From an uncultured Clostridia bacterium (GTDB taxonomy: Bacteria > Bacillota > Clostridia > TANB77 > CAG-508), in NCBI GenBank assembly GCA_934133165.1, contig CAKPAW010000002.1, positions 1-64,000 of the forward strand: a stretch of 64,000 nt of DNA, given 5' to 3'. Positions 40,001 through 48,864 of this stretch are shown piece by piece. Position numbers and translations under genes: made by a program. Every line of letters begins with the position of its first letter. The first letter of the stretch is position 1. The notes under the pieces are model-generated. The model was not told the origin of the DNA and searched no databases. It saw nothing but the letters and a program-made list of their open reading frames with translations.

Positions 40001-40755
40001 ATTCATATACAACACTTAAAGAATACACAGATAAAGAGCTTTTATCAATGGAAAAAGAAATGCTAGGAATATATATATCAGGACATCCTTTATCAGAATT
40101 AAAAGAAATTATTGAAAAAAATACAAATATAAGCACATTAAAAATAAGAGAAGGATTAGAAGAACTAGCACAAACAGGAAAATTTCCGTACAAAGATGGA
40201 CAAATAGTAAAGTTCATAGGAATAATAAATTCAATAAAGAAAAAGTACACAAAAAATAACAAAATAATGGCTTTTGTTACACTAGAAGATTTGTATGGAA
40301 GTATGGAAACAGTAGTATTTGAGAATGTATATACACAATCAGCAAATAGTTTAATAGAAGACAATATAGTGCTAGTAGAAGGACGACTAAGCATTAGAGA
40401 AGACGAAGAAAGCGTAAGCATAGTAGCCAGCAAAATACAAAATGTTGACGCAAAAGGGACGTTTCCTAATGCGTCATCTGTCCCTTTTGCTTCATCACTT
40501 GCTGGTACAAAAAATGAAGGATTAAGAAGAATAAATAAGCTAGAAATAGATATTACCAATTTAAGCGAAGAAATGAAAGATAAATTGAGAGGAGCACTTA
40601 AATTCTTTGCAGGAGACAGAAACAATACAACATTATTTATATTAAATGGAGAAAGCAAATTACCTGCAGGAGGAATTTTCTTAAATGGAAACACTTTAAA
40701 TGAAATAGAAGAAATAGTAGGAAAAGAAAATATCTTAACAGAGGATAGTCACTAA
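37048..40755 (+). CDS. dnaE: DNA polymerase III subunit alpha (DnaE type), with repeat-derived insertions
   Basis: 1235 residues from GTG at 37048 (RBS AGGGAGA). The PHP domain opens with FVHLHIHSEFSLLDGANR and AITDHGAMFGV; the catalytic palm contains GPGRGSGAGSIVAYAIG and MPDFDVDFCYEKRD (residues 440-453), and the beta-binding, fingers and OB domains (VKFIGIINSIKKKYTKNNK) follow. It is the replicative or lesion-bypass polymerase. Between KRYG and YEELPEEIRKRAEYELG, where relatives have a few residues, about 40 residues (311-352) are encoded by two copies of a palindromic repeat; a third copy encodes residues near 1133-1148 (AKGTFPNASSVPFASS). All keep the frame. Confidence 0.96.
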   Translation: MGNFVHLHIHSEFSLLDGANRIKDIPVIAKELGMDAIAITDHGAMFGVIDFYKACKANGVKPIIGCEVYVAPRTRHDKDPKLDSKYNHLILLAKDMTGYRNLSKLVSLSYTEGFYYKPRIDKEILEKYHEGLVCSSACLAGEISQAILANDMEEAKKAALWFKNLFGEDYYLEIQNNGVKEQVLVNQKLIELSKELNIPLVATNDAHYSRREDAYNHEVLLCIQTGKKMSDEDRMRFDTDELYIKSPEEMSDYFSNVPEAIENTVKIAEKCNIEFEFGHTILPNYDVPEGYATHYDYIEDLTKKGLIKRYGTKGTDSPLGTFPNGAGEEKNKKIELPKGTDSPLRNVPNGNGSYEELPEEIRKRAEYELGVIKKMGYVDYFLIVWDYINYAKTHDIPVGPGRGSGAGSIVAYAIGITDIDPIKYNLLFERFLNPERISMPDFDVDFCYEKRDKVIEYVCKKYGYDHVSQIITFGTMSARMVIRDVARVLDVPYAEADKLAKMIPNEIHITIKKALEQNKELNTLYETDTEIKKLLDIAMALEGMPRQASTHACGIVITKDPVDTYVPLYVRDGNISTQYIMTTLEELGLLKMDFLGLRTLTVIKDTIDLVKKDKGIDVEFDKNMNDPKVYKLWQEGNSVGIFQFESQGMTNFMRELKPDSLEDIIAGVSLYRPGPMDQIPRYIANKKDPEHAVYTHPALKPILEVTYGCMVYQEQVMQIVRDLAGYSLGRADLVRRAMGKKKLDVMAKEREIFINGQVDENGNVVVPGCVRNGIDEKSANKIFDEMAEFAKYAFNKSHAAAYAVVSYQTAYLKAYYPEEFMAATLNSFLGNLDKVPYYIEECKRLKIDILKPDINKSETKFTVDNGKIRFGLGSIKNVGVAAVNTVVEERQKNGKYKSFTDFCERIQAEAVNKKCIESLIKSGAFDEFEQTRSTLMASFEDIIDAISDSSRKNIKGQVSMFDLGGLGGSESSSEEDEKQLEKLKYSYTTLKEYTDKELLSMEKEMLGIYISGHPLSELKEIIEKNTNISTLKIREGLEELAQTGKFPYKDGQIVKFIGIINSIKKKYTKNNKIMAFVTLEDLYGSMETVVFENVYTQSANSLIEDNIVLVEGRLSIREDEESVSIVASKIQNVDAKGTFPNASSVPFASSLAGTKNEGLRRINKLEIDITNLSEEMKDKLRGALKFFAGDRNNTTLFILNGESKLPAGGIFLNGNTLNEIEEIVGKENILTEDSH
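37987..38024. repeat. Palindromic repeat inside dnaE, copy 1 (core inverted)
   Basis: GGGACAGAT (37987-37995), arm TCACCATTAG, core GGACGTTTC (38006-38014, the inverse of GAAACGTCC), arm CTAATGGAGC. In frame. Confidence 0.85.
38062..38099. repeat. Palindromic repeat inside dnaE, copy 2
   Basis: GGGACAGAT (38062-38070), arm TCACCTTTAA, core GAAACGTCC (38081-38089), arm CTAATGGTAA. TTACCA at 38053-38058 mirrors TGGTAA at the end. In frame, 75 bases after copy 1. Confidence 0.85.
40447..40490. repeat. Palindromic repeat inside dnaE, copy 3 (reverse orientation)
   Basis: GACGCAAAAG, GGACGTTTC, CTAATGCGTC, then ATCTGTCCC, the inverse of GGGACAGAT. GCAAAA and TTTTGC flank it. In frame. Confidence 0.88.
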
Positions 40756-40809
40756 TTAGGAAAATGTCATAGTGTGATATAGTTTAAAAAAATAAAAATT
40801 GACACAAAA

Positions 40810-40847
40810 GGGACAGATGACGCAAAATGAAACGTCCATTTTGCGTC
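40810..40847. repeat. Palindromic repeat upstream of the HD-CYTH gene
   Basis: GGGACAGAT (40810-40818), GACGCAAAAT, core GAAACGTCC (40829-40837), ATTTTGCGTC: perfect 10-base arms. It ends 5 bases before the RBS of the next gene. Confidence 0.9.
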
Positions 40848-40864
40848 AGAAAAGGATGTTGAAA

Positions 40865-43069
40865 ATGAATGAAAAATTAGTAATAAATGATGAAATACAT
40901 GGAGATATTGAATTAGATGGAGTGTACAAAGAATTAGTAGAATCAAAAGATTTTCAAAGACTAAAAGACATAATCCAAACTGGTACATCTTACTTAAAAT
41001 ATCCAGATATGAAGTATGAAACTAGATTTGACCACAGCATTGGATCTTATTATTTAATTTGTAAAATTATAGAAAGTATAGAAAAAAAGCTAAATGCACA
41101 AGGAATAAAAATAAGAGATGATGAAAAGGAGATTGCTAAAATTGCAATGCTTCTTCATGATGTTGGTCATGGTGCATATTCACATACTTTGGAAAAAATA
41201 ACAGGGTATTCCCATGAAAAGAGAAGTATTGATATTGTAAAAGATGAAAATACTGAAATACATCAAATTTTGAAAAAATATTATGGGGAAGAGTTTACAA
41301 CAAAGGTAGGAAAATTTTTAGAAAAAGTATATGAATACAAAAAAGAAGATAAAAAACAAAATGGTATTAAAATAAAAAATAATAGAGTAAGTTTGAAAGA
41401 TTTATTAGCATCTTTTGTTTCTAATAATATTGATGCAGATAGATTAGATTATTTAGTTAGAGATTCTCAAAAAGCAGGTTACAAGATACTAACAGAAGTT
41501 GATAAATTAATAGATAGTTTTGAATTTGTTTTAGATGTAGATAAAATTATTGTGGCAATACCAGAAGAAAAGAAAATATTTTTAGATATGGCAATATTAG
41601 AAAGGTCTAGAAATTATAAAGAAATATATTTTTGTGAACCATCTGTAATAGGAGACCATGTTCTAGATTTCTTGTTAGAAGAAATTAGAAATAATAAAGA
41701 TGAAATACCAAAGGAAGTAAATCCTATATTGTATAAATTTTTAACTAATAAAAAAGCAGATTTTACAACTGAAGAATATATGCAAATAGTTGAAACTCCA
41801 ATGAGAGAAACTTTGGAAAGCATAAGAGACAATTCTACAAATGAAAAGCTAAAAGAATTGTGTGACATAGCAAACTTCACTAAGACATATCAAACATTAA
41901 ATACAGATAAAAATGAACAATATATTCGTTATTTACTACATAAAGCTATTCCAGAAATATCTGAACAAACTGATGGAATTATAGAAGAAACAAGATGTGT
42001 AAAGCCATATAAATCAAACGAACATGAAAATATAAATATTATTACATGTAATGGAATAGAAGATTATAAAGATATAGAGCAAAATTTAATTAAGTTAGAA
42101 CCATTTTATGTAAGAACAGTTGCAGTTAGTAAAGAAATGCTTAGATTAGAATTAGGAATATCTAAAGAAGAATTTAAAGAAAAATATGAAAAAATAGTAG
42201 ATGAAGTAATTAGTACAGTTATAAAATCTAAAGATGAATTTGAACTTAGATATGTTTTAACAAAAGGAATAACATATGGTGAAGAGATAAAAGAAAAAAT
42301 AGAACAAAAATATGAAATAATAGATGAAGCTAAATATATGTCAAAAGATATGTATTATGATAATCCTGAAAATTATGAATTGTTAGAAGGTAAAAAGACT
42401 TTAAGAGTAAGAAAAGGGGCAACATTTCATAAAAGAGAAGAAACATATGGATTTAAAAAGACAAGAGCAACATATAAAACTTACAAAAAAGATGATCAAG
42501 ATGGTTATACAGTTAGAAGAAAAGAAGAACAAATAGGTGAAGATGATCAGTTAAGTACATATACAAATTTCTTAAATGAAATGAAAATAAATATAGAAGA
42601 CTTAAAACCTATGTTAGAAGTAAATAACTTACGTTATTTGTTTACAGTAAATGTAAATGGAGTATTAGTAGATATATCATTTAATACAGCACATTATATA
42701 AATCAAGTACATGAAATGTTTGGAACCATTGGAACAATAGAAATTAAACCAAGAGACAATAAAGTATATGATAGACTAAGCTTACTAGAGTTAAGACAAT
42801 ACTTAGAAGAGCAGATTCCAGAACTAGAAAAATATTTATCTAACACAAATGTATATGAAATAGGAATGTTAGATACATATGAAAAGTATAAAAAAGGTTA
42901 TATAATAAGTGAAGAAGTTAAGGAAGATGAAGAAAATCATAAAGAAGCAACAGAAAAATTAGATGAAATTTTAGAAAAGGCTAAAAATAGAAAAGATTTT
43001 GCATGGCTAAATGAAATTCCAGAAGTAAAGCAAGAAAATAGACCAACATACCAAGGAGAAGAAATATAA
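40865..43069 (+). CDS. HD-domain phosphohydrolase fused to a CYTH-like domain
   Basis: 734 residues from ATG at 40865 (RBS AAAAGGATG); an in-frame TTG at 40799 would translate the palindromic repeat and is rejected. The N-terminal half is an HD domain of the dGTPase/SAMHD1 type: TRFDHSIGSYYL, LLHDVGHGAYSHTLE (H98, D99) and NIDADRLDYLVRDS. The C-terminal part (about 485-690) looks like a CYTH/triphosphate tunnel domain: KTLRVRKGATFHKREE, YTVRRKEEQ, LFTVNVNG and GTIEIKPRDNKVYD. CYTH enzymes act on triphosphates or polyphosphate. A Ppx/GppA-like gene starts on the base after its stop codon, so the two surely form an operon. The exact substrate cannot be told. Confidence 0.8.
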   Translation: MNEKLVINDEIHGDIELDGVYKELVESKDFQRLKDIIQTGTSYLKYPDMKYETRFDHSIGSYYLICKIIESIEKKLNAQGIKIRDDEKEIAKIAMLLHDVGHGAYSHTLEKITGYSHEKRSIDIVKDENTEIHQILKKYYGEEFTTKVGKFLEKVYEYKKEDKKQNGIKIKNNRVSLKDLLASFVSNNIDADRLDYLVRDSQKAGYKILTEVDKLIDSFEFVLDVDKIIVAIPEEKKIFLDMAILERSRNYKEIYFCEPSVIGDHVLDFLLEEIRNNKDEIPKEVNPILYKFLTNKKADFTTEEYMQIVETPMRETLESIRDNSTNEKLKELCDIANFTKTYQTLNTDKNEQYIRYLLHKAIPEISEQTDGIIEETRCVKPYKSNEHENINIITCNGIEDYKDIEQNLIKLEPFYVRTVAVSKEMLRLELGISKEEFKEKYEKIVDEVISTVIKSKDEFELRYVLTKGITYGEEIKEKIEQKYEIIDEAKYMSKDMYYDNPENYELLEGKKTLRVRKGATFHKREETYGFKKTRATYKTYKKDDQDGYTVRRKEEQIGEDDQLSTYTNFLNEMKINIEDLKPMLEVNNLRYLFTVNVNGVLVDISFNTAHYINQVHEMFGTIGTIEIKPRDNKVYDRLSLLELRQYLEEQIPELEKYLSNTNVYEIGMLDTYEKYKKGYIISEEVKEDEENHKEATEKLDEILEKAKNRKDFAWLNEIPEVKQENRPTYQGEEI

Positions 43070-43969
43070 ATGAAATATTATATTGACTTAGGGTCAAATG
43101 TTATTAAAATTTATAAATGTGAAAATGAAAAAATAAGTTTAATAGAAGAAAAAGATATTCTTTTTCAAGAAAATTTTGACGAAGAAGAAGGTATATCAAG
43201 AAAAAAATATAGAGAATTGATGATGTATTTAAAACAATTGGTAGATAATTATAGTTTAAATAAAGATACATGTAACATATATGCAACAGGAATTTGGAGA
43301 AAAATACCAAACGAACAATTTGAAACTTTAAAAGCAGATTTTAATGATAAAGGACTTAAATTTAATATTATTTCTAAAGATGAAGAAAAATTTTATTTTG
43401 AAAAAGCTGTACAAGGAATATATGATAGTAAAAGAATTTTAATGGTTAATATAGGTTCAAAACAAACAGAACTGTTAGTATATGACAAAGCTAATATTGT
43501 AAACAGAAAAACACTGAATATAGGAGTCACTGAGATAGTAAACAATTTCCCAACAATAAATGAAAAATCAAATGATTTAAAGAAGGAAGATATTATAAAT
43601 TATGTATTAGAAGTAATAAACAAAGAAAATATAGATTTTTCATGCGATTGTGGTGTGTTTACAGGAGGAGAATTGAGATTTCAAAAACTTGTAAAATATA
43701 ATTTAGTACCAAATGCAATGTTTAATGATAATATTCATGAATATATGATATCATTTAAAGATTTTGGAAAAAAGAACAAAGAATTGTTAAATAAAATTAG
43801 CCTACAAGATTTGTATTTGCTCATGCCAAATAACAAAAGTTGGCTAGAAGGTTCAAAGGCAGCTGCTATTTTAGCAGAAGCAATATTTAAAAAGGCTAAT
43901 GTAGAATACATAATTCCTTCAGATTTAAATATTATAAATGGAATAGCAAAACAAGAAAATAGGTATTAA
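43070..43969 (+). CDS. Ppx/GppA-like phosphatase (ASKHA fold)
   Basis: 299 residues, starting immediately after the HD-CYTH stop with RBS AAGGAG within that gene. YYIDLGSNVIKIYKCENEK is the phosphate-1 loop, YATGIWRKIPN the region before the catalytic Glu in exopolyphosphatases, MVNIGSKQTELLVYDK the phosphate-2 loop, and VFTGGELRFQKL the adenosine-like motif. This places it with exopolyphosphatase/pppGpp phosphatases, though it is shorter and divergent (Ppx loop normally has D-I-G-S-N-S). With HD and CYTH domains next door, a role in polyphosphate or (p)ppGpp turnover is likely but inferred. Confidence 0.72.
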   Translation: MKYYIDLGSNVIKIYKCENEKISLIEEKDILFQENFDEEEGISRKKYRELMMYLKQLVDNYSLNKDTCNIYATGIWRKIPNEQFETLKADFNDKGLKFNIISKDEEKFYFEKAVQGIYDSKRILMVNIGSKQTELLVYDKANIVNRKTLNIGVTEIVNNFPTINEKSNDLKKEDIINYVLEVINKENIDFSCDCGVFTGGELRFQKLVKYNLVPNAMFNDNIHEYMISFKDFGKKNKELLNKISLQDLYLLMPNNKSWLEGSKAAAILAEAIFKKANVEYIIPSDLNIINGIAKQENRY

Positions 43970-44036
43970 AGAAGATAAAAACAAAAGCTTGATATATATA
44001 AAATAAATTATACAAAATAAAATTATGCACTAGGAC

Positions 44037-44064
44037 TTGCAATATCTTAAAAATATGATATAAT
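44037..44064 (+). promoter_or_regulatory. Promoter of tig
   Basis: TTGCAA (44037-44042), 16 bases, TATAAT (44059-44064). Confidence 0.65.
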
Positions 44065-44107
44065 AAACAAGCTAAATATTATGTGTAGCGTGAAAGGATG
44101 AAGAAAA

Positions 44108-45391
44108 ATGAGTATGAAAGTTGAAAAAACAGACAAAAAAAATGAAGTAAAATTAAGCTTTACAATTGAAGCTTCTAAATTTGAAGAAGCAATACAAAAA
44201 GTATATGTAAAAAGTGCAAAATATTTTAATATTCCAGGATTTAGAAAAGGAAAGGCACCATATAAAATAGTTGAAAAACAATATGGAGCACAAATATTCT
44301 ATGAAGATGCTTTTAATGAAATAGCAGGAGAAGTTTATGAAAAAGAATTAACAGATGCTAAAATAGAAGCAGTAAGCAGACCTGAAATAGACATTATCCA
44401 AATGGAAAAAGGAAAAGACTTAATTTTTACAGCAGTAGTACAAACTAAACCAGAAGTAACATTAGGAAAATATAAAGGTATAGAACTTAAAAAAGTAGAG
44501 TATAATGTAGAAGAAAAAGACATAGACCACGAAATAGGACATATGCAAGAAAGAAATGCAAGACTTGTAAATGTTGAAGATAGACCAGTTGAAAAAAATG
44601 ACACAACAGTTATCGATTTCGAAGGTTTTGTAGATGGTGTTGCATTTGAAGGTGGAAAAGCAGAAAATCACGAATTAGTAATAGGAAGTAACACATTTAT
44701 TCCAGGATTTGAAGACCAAATTATTGGTATGAAAATAGGAGAAGAAAAAGACATAAATGTAACATTCCCAGAAGAATACTTCTCTAAAGACTTAGCTGGA
44801 AAAGCTGCAGTATTCAAAGTAAAACTACATGAAATAAAGAAAAAAGAATTACCAGAAGTAGATGATGAATTTGCAAAAGATGTTAGCGAATTTGATACAA
44901 TCAAAGAATTAAAAGCTTCTATAAAAGAAAAATTAGAAGAAGAAAATAAAAACAAAGCAAAATATGAAACAGAAGAAGAAGCAATAAAAACAGTATGTGA
45001 TAATACAGAAATAGACATTCCATCAGGAATGGTAGAAACAGAAACAGACAATATGATAAAAGACATTGAACAAAGATTAATGTATCAAGGATTAAATTTT
45101 GCACAATATCTTCAAATGATGGGTAAAACAGAAGAAGATATGAGAAAAGAAATGAAAGAACAAGCTGAAAGACAAGTAAAAACAAAACTTGTATTAGGAG
45201 CAATAGTTGAAGCAGAAAAAATAGAAGCAACAGACGAAGAAGTAAAAGCAAAATTAGAAGAAATGGCTACTATGTATGGAAAAGATGCAAAAGACTTAGA
45301 AGCAAATGAAAGCTTAAAAGCATACATTGCAGAATCTGTAAAAACAGAAAAAGCAATTAGTTTCATAGTAGATAACGCAAAAATAAAATAG
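44108..45391 (+). CDS. tig: Trigger factor, ribosome-associated chaperone
   Basis: 427 residues, full length. The ribosome-binding domain carries the signature GFRKGKAPYKIVEKQYG; the peptidyl-prolyl isomerase domain (about 150-245) includes VIDFEGFVDGVAFEGGKAEN and FIPGFEDQIIGMKIGEEK; the C-terminal chaperone arms are helical and Glu/Lys-rich. It shields nascent chains at the ribosome exit. The order tig-clpP-clpX is the classic conserved cluster. Confidence 0.97.
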   Translation: MSMKVEKTDKKNEVKLSFTIEASKFEEAIQKVYVKSAKYFNIPGFRKGKAPYKIVEKQYGAQIFYEDAFNEIAGEVYEKELTDAKIEAVSRPEIDIIQMEKGKDLIFTAVVQTKPEVTLGKYKGIELKKVEYNVEEKDIDHEIGHMQERNARLVNVEDRPVEKNDTTVIDFEGFVDGVAFEGGKAENHELVIGSNTFIPGFEDQIIGMKIGEEKDINVTFPEEYFSKDLAGKAAVFKVKLHEIKKKELPEVDDEFAKDVSEFDTIKELKASIKEKLEEENKNKAKYETEEEAIKTVCDNTEIDIPSGMVETETDNMIKDIEQRLMYQGLNFAQYLQMMGKTEEDMRKEMKEQAERQVKTKLVLGAIVEAEKIEATDEEVKAKLEEMATMYGKDAKDLEANESLKAYIAESVKTEKAISFIVDNAKIK

Positions 45392-45598
45392 AAAAATAAA
45401 TGGAGGAAAGTTAGGGGTAAAATTATTTTTAAAATAAGTAAAGTTTGCCACTAGCTTTTCTTACTTATTTAAACAATTCAGAGGAATAATATTAACCAGT
45501 TAATCATTAATTCATAAGGAAAATACTTTATCCAGGGAAAAAATGAAAGAAGGTTAAAATGTGTGTCCACTGACTTATATAAAAGGAGGAATTTTTAA

Positions 45599-46204
45599 AT
45601 GAACGAAAGAAATAGTTTAGTACCATATGTTATTGAACAAACAGCAAAAGGAGAAAGATCATACGATATTTATTCAAGATTATTAAAAGACAGAATTATA
45701 TTTTTAGGAGAAGATGTTAATCCAACATCAGCAAGTTTAGTAATTGCACAATTATTATTCTTAGAATCAGAAGATCCAGATAAAGAAATATCTTTATATA
45801 TAAATAGCCCAGGAGGTTCAATTTCAGACGGAATGGGAATAGTAGATACAATGAATTATATTAAATGCCCAGTATCTACAATATGTATTGGTATGGCTGC
45901 AAGCATGGGAGCAGTATTACTAGCAGCAGGAGAAAAAGGAAGAAGATTTGCTACACCAAATGCAGAAATATTAATTCACCAACCACTAATAGGTGGAAAC
46001 GGAATTTCAGGACAAACAACTGAAATAAAAATTCATGCAGACCATATGATAAAAACAAGAGAAAAATTAAACAAATTCTTAAGTGCAAGAACAGGCCAAT
46101 CTTTAGAAACAATTGAAAAAGATACAGAAAGAGATAACTATATGACAGCAGAAGAAGCATTAAAATATGGTTTAATAGATGGAATTATGGAGAAAAGAAG
46201 TTAA
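45599..46204 (+). CDS. clpP: ATP-dependent Clp protease proteolytic subunit
   Basis: 201 residues, RBS AAAGGAGG. The catalytic Ser is S102 in [16 protein letters not shown] and the His is H127 in [11 protein letters not shown]; the Asp lies in the [19 protein letters not shown] region. It forms the proteolytic barrel used with ClpX, encoded next. The 207-base gap after tig holds a weak hairpin (AAATAAGTAA/TTACTTATTT) and probably a separate promoter. Confidence 0.97.
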   Translation: MNERNSLVPYVIEQTAKGERSYDIYSRLLKDRIIFLGEDVNPTSASLVIAQLLFLESEDPDKEISLYINSPGGSISDGMGIVDTMNYIKCPVSTICIGMAASMGAVLLAAGEKGRRFATPNAEILIHQPLIGGNGISGQTTEIKIHADHMIKTREKLNKFLSARTGQSLETIEKDTERDNYMTAEEALKYGLIDGIMEKRS

Positions 46205-46302
46205 AATAGAGAATTAATGTATAACATTAAAAATAAAAATGAGATAAAGAAAAAGAAAGTTTTAAATAAAAAACTTTAAAGGTGAAGAAAAGGGAGAAAA
46301 AA

Positions 46303-47616
46303 ATGGCAAAAGGCGAAAAAAACATAAAATGTTCATTTTGTGGAAAATCACAAGATGCAGTAGAAAGAATAATAGCAGGACCAGGTGTGTTTATTTGCGA
46401 TGAATGTATAAAAGTTTGTTCAAATATTTTAGAAGATGAATCTTTTGATGATAAGGAATTTAATTATACATTAAACAATGAAAAAGACAAATTACCAGCA
46501 CCAGCAGAAATAAAAAAAGTTTTAGATAGCTATGTAATAGGTCAAGAAGACGCTAAAAAAACACTAGCTGTTGCAGTGTACAACCATTATAAACGTATAT
46601 ATAACCCACAAAAAAATGATGATGACGTAGAAATTCAAAAAAGTAATGTTTTATTATTAGGACCAACAGGATGTGGAAAAACACTTCTTGCACAAACACT
46701 TGCAAGAATATTAAAAGTACCATTTGCAATAGCAGATGCTACAACATTAACAGAAGCAGGCTATGTTGGCGAAGATGTAGAAAACATTTTGTTAAAGCTA
46801 ATTCAAAATGCAGACTATGACATAGAAAAAGCAGAAAAAGGAATAGTATATATAGATGAAATAGACAAAATAACAAGAAAATCAGAAAATCCATCTATAA
46901 CTAGAGATGTAAGTGGTGAAGGTGTACAACAAGCATTACTTAAAATAGTAGAAGGAACAATAGCATCTGTTCCACCACAAGGAGGAAGAAAGCATCCACA
47001 CCAAGAGCTTTTACAAATAAATACAGAAAATATACTATTTATTTGCGGAGGAGCATTTGAAGGGTTAGACAAAATTATAAATGAGCGTACAGGTAAAAAA
47101 GCAATAGGATTTGGAGCAAATGTTCAAAGTCAAAAAGAAATAGATAAATATAAAATTTATGAACAACTATTACCACAAGACTTATTAAAATTTGGTCTAA
47201 TACCAGAATTTGTAGGAAGACTTCCAATAGTTGCAACTTTAAGAGAATTAGACAGAGAAGCACTTATAGATATAGTTACAAAACCAAAAAATGCTTTAGT
47301 AAAACAATACAAAAAATTATTAGAATTAGACAATGTAGAACTAGAATTTGAAAAAGAAGCATTAGAAGTTATTGTAGATAAAGCAATAGAAAGAAAAACA
47401 GGTGCAAGAGGACTTCGTTCTATAATAGAGGAAATAATGAGAGATATTATGTTTGATATTCCATCAAATCCTAAAATAGAAAAATGCATAATAACAAAGG
47501 AAACAGTATTAGAAAAGAAAGCACCAACACTTATTATAAATGACAAAAAAGAGGTTATAAAAAGTGGGGAAAAGCCACAAAGAAAAAATACAAATAAAAA
47601 AATAGAAACAGCATAA
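46303..47616 (+). CDS. clpX: ATP-dependent Clp protease ATP-binding subunit ClpX
   Basis: 437 residues from ATG at 46303 (RBS AGGGAG); the in-frame GTG at 46282 precedes that RBS. The N-terminal zinc-binding domain has [15 protein letters not shown] and [10 protein letters not shown]. The AAA+ module has Walker [17 protein letters not shown], Walker [12 protein letters not shown] and the pore and RKH-type loops, with [10 protein letters not shown]. The tail is Lys-rich. ClpX unfolds substrates and feeds ClpP. Confidence 0.97.
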   Translation: MAKGEKNIKCSFCGKSQDAVERIIAGPGVFICDECIKVCSNILEDESFDDKEFNYTLNNEKDKLPAPAEIKKVLDSYVIGQEDAKKTLAVAVYNHYKRIYNPQKNDDDVEIQKSNVLLLGPTGCGKTLLAQTLARILKVPFAIADATTLTEAGYVGEDVENILLKLIQNADYDIEKAEKGIVYIDEIDKITRKSENPSITRDVSGEGVQQALLKIVEGTIASVPPQGGRKHPHQELLQINTENILFICGGAFEGLDKIINERTGKKAIGFGANVQSQKEIDKYKIYEQLLPQDLLKFGLIPEFVGRLPIVATLRELDREALIDIVTKPKNALVKQYKKLLELDNVELEFEKEALEVIVDKAIERKTGARGLRSIIEEIMRDIMFDIPSNPKIEKCIITKETVLEKKAPTLIINDKKEVIKSGEKPQRKNTNKKIETA

Positions 47617-47643
47617 AAGGAGTTAAACACTCCTTTTTTTCTA
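47615..47643 (+). terminator. Terminator of the clpP-clpX transcript
   Basis: AAAAGGAGT pairs with ACTCCTTTT around TAAAC, followed by further T. The end of the clpX stop is in the first arm. Confidence 0.85.
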
Positions 47644-47650
47644 TATTAGA

Positions 47651-47718
47651 TAAATACGGCGAGCTTAAGATTTCATTATAATTTACATTTGATAGAAAAT
47701 CTTAAGTTTGCTTTTTTG
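47651..47718. repeat. 68-base palindromic repeat, copy 1
   Basis: GCGAGCTTAAGATTT pairs with AAATCTTAAGTTTGC; same length and pattern as 62548-62615. TAAATACGGC at its start resembles TAAATATGGC in the 73-base repeat family. Confidence 0.8.
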
Positions 47719-47749
47719 TAGTTTAAATTCTATTTAAATTGTAATTTTT

Positions 47750-47779
47750 TTGACAAGTTATCAAATTTTATTGTATAAT
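47750..47779 (+). promoter_or_regulatory. Promoter of the 47808 gene
   Basis: TTGACA (47750-47755), 18 bases, TATAAT (47774-47779). Confidence 0.75.
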
Positions 47780-47807
47780 GTTTAATATAAAAAGGGGAAA
47801 ATTAAAT

Positions 47808-48839
47808 ATGAATAATGAAATTACAATAAAGGAAATAACTCAAAAAGTAGAAAAATCTTCAACAAATTTTGAAAAAACAAATACAGACTTAAAAAGAAAA
47901 TATTTATTATGGAATATAGAGGCTTTTAATATTGTTGCATCAAAAATAAGTGCTAATAGAGGTACTTTTGGAACAGGATATCCATTTTATGCATTAGACG
48001 AAAATTTGGATGGAAAATTACCTATTATAGAAGAACAAATTAGGTATAACAGACAATTAGTCAGAAATGGGGAAACTGTTCAAAAGTCTATATGGGAATG
48101 TAAAAGATGTTTAGAAGAAAAATATGCTAATATGCCAGATTTAAAAAGAATTTGTAAACCATGCCCTAATATGTTAGATGAATTAAAACCTAGAAAGATT
48201 ATAAATAGATTACCGGATATTGATATGTGGATAATTTGTGAGGATGGAAAAATAGATGAAGTAGAAGATCAACTACAAAAATTATTAGAATGTTTTAATA
48301 TGCAACCATCTGATATAGATCCTTTTTCAGCAATAGAAAATGTAGAAGAAATATCGAAAGATTTAGAGGAAGGAAGAGTACCTAAAAATTTTCTACCAAT
48401 GGATGTACACATAATGGAATATTCTAAAATGGAAGAATTGATAAAGGAAGTTCCAGGAGTATTAAGAATAGCAAAGCAAGAAGAAAAAATTCCATATTTG
48501 CCAATACATCCAAAATCTTATAGAAAAACTTGGCAATATGATGATGAGGCATACAATTTTATTTATGATTATCTTTCAGCACTTACACCATTCAACTTTG
48601 AAAAAGAATTACAAACAACTTTAGATGATAGTAAAAGACAAGTAATTAGAGAAAATACAAAAGAAGAATTATTAGACTTTTTACTAAAATCGGCAACTAA
48701 AGCAAACTTTAGAAGGTTTCAGTCATTGGAATTAGAAGAAATTTTCTTAAAAAAAGTTGAAAATTGGGCAAAAACTGGAAGAGATGGGATACAAAAAATA
48801 AAAGAAATTTTGGGAGAAGAATACCAATTAGAAATATAA
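47808..48839 (+). CDS. Conserved protein of unknown function with Cys pairs
   Basis: 343 residues from ATG at 47808 (RBS AAAGGGG). The middle contains two Cys pairs, ECKRCLEEKY and ICKPCPNMLDEL, which could bind zinc, and RKIINRLPDIDMWIICEDGK, a segment with the R-x-P-D-I-D-x-W pattern that resembles the active-site strand of some nucleotidyltransferases; this likeness is unproven. No membrane helix or signal. It precedes a PHP phosphoesterase gene by 25 bases, suggesting an operon. I do not recognise the family. Confidence 0.6.
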   Translation: MNNEITIKEITQKVEKSSTNFEKTNTDLKRKYLLWNIEAFNIVASKISANRGTFGTGYPFYALDENLDGKLPIIEEQIRYNRQLVRNGETVQKSIWECKRCLEEKYANMPDLKRICKPCPNMLDELKPRKIINRLPDIDMWIICEDGKIDEVEDQLQKLLECFNMQPSDIDPFSAIENVEEISKDLEEGRVPKNFLPMDVHIMEYSKMEELIKEVPGVLRIAKQEEKIPYLPIHPKSYRKTWQYDDEAYNFIYDYLSALTPFNFEKELQTTLDDSKRQVIRENTKEELLDFLLKSATKANFRRFQSLELEEIFLKKVENWAKTGRDGIQKIKEILGEEYQLEI

Positions 48840-48864
48840 TAAAAACGAGAAAAGGGGAAAATAT

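Noticed and set aside
40799..40864. TTG start for the HD-CYTH protein
   Set aside because: The first 22 residues would be encoded by a palindromic repeat; a good RBS and ATG follow at 40865.
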